A DNA stretch of 50,565 bases from an uncultured Schumannella sp. (GTDB lineage: Bacteria; Actinomycetota; Actinomycetes; Actinomycetales; Microbacteriaceae), in NCBI RefSeq assembly GCF_905479755.1, contig NZ_CAJQNT010000037.1:1-50565 (forward strand), read 5' to 3'. The position numbers and the translations under genes were made by a program. The notes under the pieces were generated by a model. It was not told the DNA's origin and made no database searches. It was given only the letters and a program-made list of their open reading frames with translations. Every line of letters begins with the position of its first letter. Positions within the stretch are counted from its first letter, which is position 1. Shown piece after piece: positions 47,285 through 50,565 of the stretch.

Positions 47285-48456
47285 CCGCCGCGACCGCGCC
47301 GGCGCGTCAAGCCCATCGCCGGCGCGCCCCGCTGGGGCGTCTCGACCCGTTCCCGCGCGACGGGCTGATGCGGTGGGGGATGCGCTTTCTGTTCGCCCTG
47401 CCGGGGCTGTTCGTCACGTGGCGCGCCTCGGCGGGCGCTGTCGACGTGCTCGACACTCCGAATCAACAGGTACTCGACCATGTCGCGACGCTCGACTGGA
47501 GCGGCACCGACGTGGCATGGGTCGGCGACATCTTCCCGCCGCTGTCGACGCTGCTCATCGCCGCGATCCCCGGCGGACGTCTGGGCCTGGCCATCGTGGG
47601 CTCACTGCTCGCCGGCGTCATGGTGCAGAAGGTGCTGGAGATCATGCTTCAGCGCGGATTCCCGAAGTCGACCGCGATCATTCTCACGATCGCGCTCGCG
47701 GGGAATCCGCTGTTCACGTACACCGTGACCGAGAATCTCCCGGCGTTCCTCGGTCTGGCGTTCTTCTCCTTCGGAATTGCGGAGATCGTGCGATTCGTCG
47801 CCTGGCGCAACACGCAGTCGGGATTCCGCGCGGGTCTCTTCCTGATGCTCGCCACCCTGTCCGACCTGAGCGGTGTGCTCTACGTTCTGGTGGTGGTGGT
47901 GGTGGCGGCGTTCCTGCGACTGGGACGATCAGAGCAACCCGGTGCGCGCGCGGCGAACCTGCTGGTGATCGTCTATCCGACCGTGGCGGCGATCACCGCG
48001 CTGCTGCTGGTGAATGTGATGTTCGTCGGCAATCCGCTCGGCGAGCTCGCGACAAGAATCACGACCGGCTCGCTCGAGCGTCTCGCCTCGCTACCAGCCG
48101 TCTACAGCGAGCTCAACGGCTGGCTGTTGTTCGCCCCGGTGGCAAGTGCCTGGCTCGTCGCGATCATTGTCTGGCGCCCGGCATCGATCCTCGTGTCCAC
48201 CATGGTGTTCGTCGCGATCAATGCCGCATACGTGTGGGGTCTGCTGCCGGACGGCTCGGCCGGCAACACCTTCATCATCATGACCCTGATGGCGATCGCC
48301 TTTATTCCGATGGCGCGGGGACCGGTGACCGCACGCCTGGTGGATCTCGTCGCGCTCGGGCAGATCGGAATCGCCTGGGCGGCGGCCTTCAACCGCGAGA
48401 TCGTGCTCGAATGGTGGACCTCGCTCGGAACTCCCCTCCTCAGCCTCATCCTCTGA
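47281..48456 (+). CDS. Polytopic membrane protein, cassette partner (copy 2)
   Basis: This 391-aa protein is a paralogue of the one at 44134, with matching LDPFPRD, IFPPLSTL, LATLSDLSG, ELNGWLL and GSAGNTFI segments and about nine hydrophobic segments. A run of valines (VLVVVVVAAF) lies near 205. The GTG start overlaps the glycosyltransferase stop. Its retention beside copy 2 implies that each glycosyltransferase needs its own partner. The function is unknown. Confidence 0.75.
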   Translation: MTAATAPARQAHRRRAPLGRLDPFPRDGLMRWGMRFLFALPGLFVTWRASAGAVDVLDTPNQQVLDHVATLDWSGTDVAWVGDIFPPLSTLLIAAIPGGRLGLAIVGSLLAGVMVQKVLEIMLQRGFPKSTAIILTIALAGNPLFTYTVTENLPAFLGLAFFSFGIAEIVRFVAWRNTQSGFRAGLFLMLATLSDLSGVLYVLVVVVVAAFLRLGRSEQPGARAANLLVIVYPTVAAITALLLVNVMFVGNPLGELATRITTGSLERLASLPAVYSELNGWLLFAPVASAWLVAIIVWRPASILVSTMVFVAINAAYVWGLLPDGSAGNTFIIMTLMAIAFIPMARGPVTARLVDLVALGQIGIAWAAAFNREIVLEWWTSLGTPLLSLIL

Positions 48457-48502
48457 GGAGCCGGGCGGGGCAGCGGTGAACCGAGTGCGACGCACGCGGA
48501 AC

Positions 48503-48508
48503 TAAGAT
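48503..48508 (+). promoter_or_regulatory. Putative -10 element of leaderless thrS
   Basis: TAAGAT followed by six bases and the thrS GTG matches the leaderless pattern exactly. No ribosome site or T-box leader is seen; only 58 bp separate thrS from the previous gene. Confidence 0.55.
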
Positions 48509-48514
48509 CGACGG

Positions 48515-50565
48515 GTGAGCACTCAGTCCGGTTTTGACCTGTTTCCTGACCGATCCGTCGTGGCGCTGCGCGTCAACGGCGAACTGCGGGACAAGGCGAC
48601 GACGGTCACCCCGGAGGACGTGGTCGAGCCGGTCGAGATCGGCTCGGACGACGGCCTGAACATCCTGCGTCACTCGGCGGCGCACGTGCTCGCTCAGGCG
48701 GTCCAGCGGATCAACCCCGAAGCGAAGCTCGGCATCGGCCCGCCGGTCACCGACGGCTTCTACTACGACTTCGACGTCGCCGCCCCCTTCACCCCGGAGG
48801 ACATGAAGGCGATCGAGAAGCAGATGGCGTCGATCATCCGCGAGGGCCAGCGCTTCGTGCGTCGCGTCGTCACGGAAGACGAGGCGCGCGCGGAACTCGC
48901 TGACGAGCCCTACAAGCTCGAGCTGATCGGCCTCAAGGGGGCCGCCGCATCGGGAAACGACGGCGAATCGGTCGAGGTCGGCGGCGCGGAACTCACGATC
49001 TACGACAACGTCGCCAAGGACGGCACGGTTGCCTGGAAGGACCTGTGCCGCGGACCGCACGTGCCGAACGTCGGCGCGATCGGAACCGGCTTTTCCCTCA
49101 TGCGGATCGCCGCCGCGTATTGGCGCGGCTCGGAGAAGAATCCGCAGCTGCAACGCATCTATGGCACCGCGTGGCCGAGCAAGGAGGAGCTCCGGGCGTA
49201 CCTCGAGCGACTCGAGGAGGCGGCGAAGCGCGACCACCGCAAGCTCGGCAAAGAGCTCGACCTGTTCTCGTTCCCGGAGGAGATCGGCTCCGGCCTGAGC
49301 GTCTGGCACCCGAAGGGCGGCATCATCCGCCAGACGATCGAACAGCACGCCCTGCGCCGCCACCGAGAGGCGGGCTACACCTACGTCTACACCCCGCACA
49401 TCTCCAAGGCCGACCTGTTCCTCCAGTCGAACCACCTGGTCACCTACAAGGACGGCATGTTCCCGCCGATCCACATGGATGAGGAGCGCGACGCCGAGGG
49501 CCACATCATCAAGCAGGGCTCGGACTACTACCTGAAGCCGATGAACTGCCCGATGCACATCCTGATCTACAAGGAGCGCGCGCGCAGCTATCGGGATCTG
49601 CCGATGCGGCTCGCCGAGAACGGCACCGTCTACCGCAACGAGCTCTCGGGCGCGCTGCACGGTCTCACGCGCGTGCGCGGGTTCACTCAGGACGACTCGC
49701 ACCTCTTCGTCACCCCCGACCAGCTCGAGGGTGAGGTCAGCAAGGTTCTCGACTTCGTCATCTCGATGCTGCGGGACTTCGGACTCACCGACTTCGAGCT
49801 GGAACTGTCGATGCGCGACGACGAGAAGTCGAAGTGGATCGGCTCGGACGAGTTCTGGGAGTCGTCGACGCAGGCGCTGCGCAGCGTCGCCCAGGCCAGT
49901 GGTCTGAAGCTCACTGAGGTTCCCGGCGAGGCGGCGTTCTACGGGCCGAAGATCGACCTCAAGACGCGCGACGCGATCGGGCGCACCTGGCAGCTGTCGA
50001 CCGTGCAGGTCGACCCGAACCTGCCCGAGCGCTTCGAGCTGGAGTTCACCGACCGCGACGGGCAGAAGAAGCGCCCGATCATGATCCACCGCGCTCTCTT
50101 CGGCTCGATCGAGCGGTTCTTCGCGATCCTGCTTGAGCACTACGCCGGCGTGTTCCCGGCGTGGCTGGCTCCCGTGCAGGTCATCGGCATTCCGGTGGCG
50201 GAGGAGTTCGCTGACTACCTCGGCGACATCATCGATCGCCTTCGCGTTGACGGCGTGCGCGCCGAGCTCGACGCGAGCGACGATCGCATGCAGAAGAAGA
50301 TCCGCAACGCGACGACCGCGAAGATCCCGTTCCAGCTGATCGCCGGGGCGCAGGACCGCGACGCGGGCACCGGGGTCGTCTGCCTCGACGACGTGGGTGC
50401 CAACACCATCGGCGGCAGCGCGGCCGGCGCCCGCAACTACTTCTGCGGTCTGAACGGCGTGATCCTGCGCTCCAGTGGCGACGGCAGCGTCATCCGCAAC
50501 AACGTCTTCGGGGCCCGCCCCGACGGCTCCGCCGGCGAGGTCCTCGGCGCCCAAGTCCAGGTCGA
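48515..50565 (+). CDS. thrS: Threonyl-tRNA synthetase, 3' end replaced
   Basis: ThrRS charges tRNA-Thr and edits mischarged serine. The visible 683 codons include the TGS region (1 to ~50), the editing domain with HSAAHVLA near 53-60 and DLCRGPH, and the class II core with zinc ligands in MNCPMH, TQDDSH and IHRALFG. The anticodon-binding domain begins normally up to [16 protein letters not shown] near residue 617. There the family would continue with a few tens of residues ending the protein, but the frame instead runs into unrelated sequence to the window edge. The start is GTG at 48515. Confidence 0.93.
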   Translation, partial: MSTQSGFDLFPDRSVVALRVNGELRDKATTVTPEDVVEPVEIGSDDGLNILRHSAAHVLAQAVQRINPEAKLGIGPPVTDGFYYDFDVAAPFTPEDMKAIEKQMASIIREGQRFVRRVVTEDEARAELADEPYKLELIGLKGAAASGNDGESVEVGGAELTIYDNVAKDGTVAWKDLCRGPHVPNVGAIGTGFSLMRIAAAYWRGSEKNPQLQRIYGTAWPSKEELRAYLERLEEAAKRDHRKLGKELDLFSFPEEIGSGLSVWHPKGGIIRQTIEQHALRRHREAGYTYVYTPHISKADLFLQSNHLVTYKDGMFPPIHMDEERDAEGHIIKQGSDYYLKPMNCPMHILIYKERARSYRDLPMRLAENGTVYRNELSGALHGLTRVRGFTQDDSHLFVTPDQLEGEVSKVLDFVISMLRDFGLTDFELELSMRDDEKSKWIGSDEFWESSTQALRSVAQASGLKLTEVPGEAAFYGPKIDLKTRDAIGRTWQLSTVQVDPNLPERFELEFTDRDGQKKRPIMIHRALFGSIERFFAILLEHYAGVFPAWLAPVQVIGIPVAEEFADYLGDIIDRLRVDGVRAELDASDDRMQKKIRNATTAKIPFQLIAGAQDRDAGTGVVCLDDVGANTIGGSAAGARNYFCGLNGVILRSSGDGSVIRNNVFGARPDGSAGEVLGAQVQV
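50369..50565 (+). other. In-frame beta-helix-like sequence fused to thrS
   Basis: From about residue 619 of thrS the translation reads like right-handed parallel beta-helix repeats: [40 protein letters not shown]. Such IGG...N-x-x-x-G repeats are typical of extracellular pectin-lyase-like or polymorphic proteins. They do not belong in a tRNA synthetase. An assembly join at a contig end is the likeliest cause; a real rearrangement cannot be excluded. Confidence 0.6.

Noticed and set aside
48457-48514. T-box riboswitch upstream of thrS
   Set aside because: The gap is only 58 bp and contains no room for a specifier stem or antiterminator; a leaderless start fits better.
48446-50554. 702-codon minus-strand frame over thrS
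   Set aside because: It is antisense to thrS and has shadow-type composition. It also crosses the thrS/beta-helix junction, which shows only that GC content stays high there.

Overview
This is about 50.6 kb of high-GC chromosomal DNA from an actinobacterium, most likely a member of the Microbacteriaceae (inferred, not tested). The lineage call rests on several actinobacterial families (SepH, DUF4193, DUF3093, DUF3710, DUF3159, DUF3000, DUF7455, PAC2), a MurT/GatD-type pair next to the primary sigma factor, a topoisomerase IV pair, and the frequent arrangement of a TANNNT hexamer 6-7 nt upstream of an ATG or GTG, which suggests leaderless mRNAs. I see no prophage, transposase, integrase or CRISPR array.

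Layout. 1-3384 (minus): pepA, lpdA and the 5' part of sucB. 3487-9468 (plus): a PAC2 protein, an MFS transporter, sigA, and murT plus a gatD-like gene. 9473-10732 (minus): an ATP-grasp protein and DUF7455. 10917-15531: parE and parC, convergent. 15544-20615: a phosphodiesterase, sepH, DUF4193, DUF3093, dut, DUF3710 and DUF3159. 20769-27157 (plus): acnA, dxs and a drug-efflux-type MFS gene. 27218-32508 (minus): DUF3000, rnd, fadA and fadB. 32545-37431: an alpha/beta hydrolase, a sufE-like gene with a sulfurtransferase, zapE and nhaA. 37699-40815 (plus): amt, an Amt-like paralogue without the pore histidines, and a DUF2071 gene. 40847-42154: a leucine-rich-repeat gene and four tRNA genes. 42227-48456 (plus): two tandem copies of a two-gene cassette (MshEN-like domain plus family 2 glycosyltransferase, then a polytopic membrane protein). 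48515-end: thrS, whose 3' end switches in frame to beta-helix-like sequence.

Most genes are housekeeping: the 2-oxo-acid dehydrogenase complex and TCA cycle (sucB, lpdA, acnA), isoprenoid precursors (dxs), beta-oxidation (fadA, fadB), chromosome topology, cell division (sepH, zapE), nucleotide hygiene (dut) and nitrogen uptake (amt). Three places stand out. First, the GatD-like subunit has lost both catalytic residues of the glutaminase and its MurT partner differs from canonical MurT at two C-terminal motifs. If this is a Microbacteriaceae member with group B peptidoglycan, the pair may attach a bridge amine rather than ammonia to the D-Glu alpha-carboxyl. Second, the duplicated glycosyltransferase cassette looks like an undescribed envelope or exopolysaccharide synthase. 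Third, amt is followed by a degenerate Amt homologue. The last ~200 bp may be an assembly chimera and should be treated with caution.
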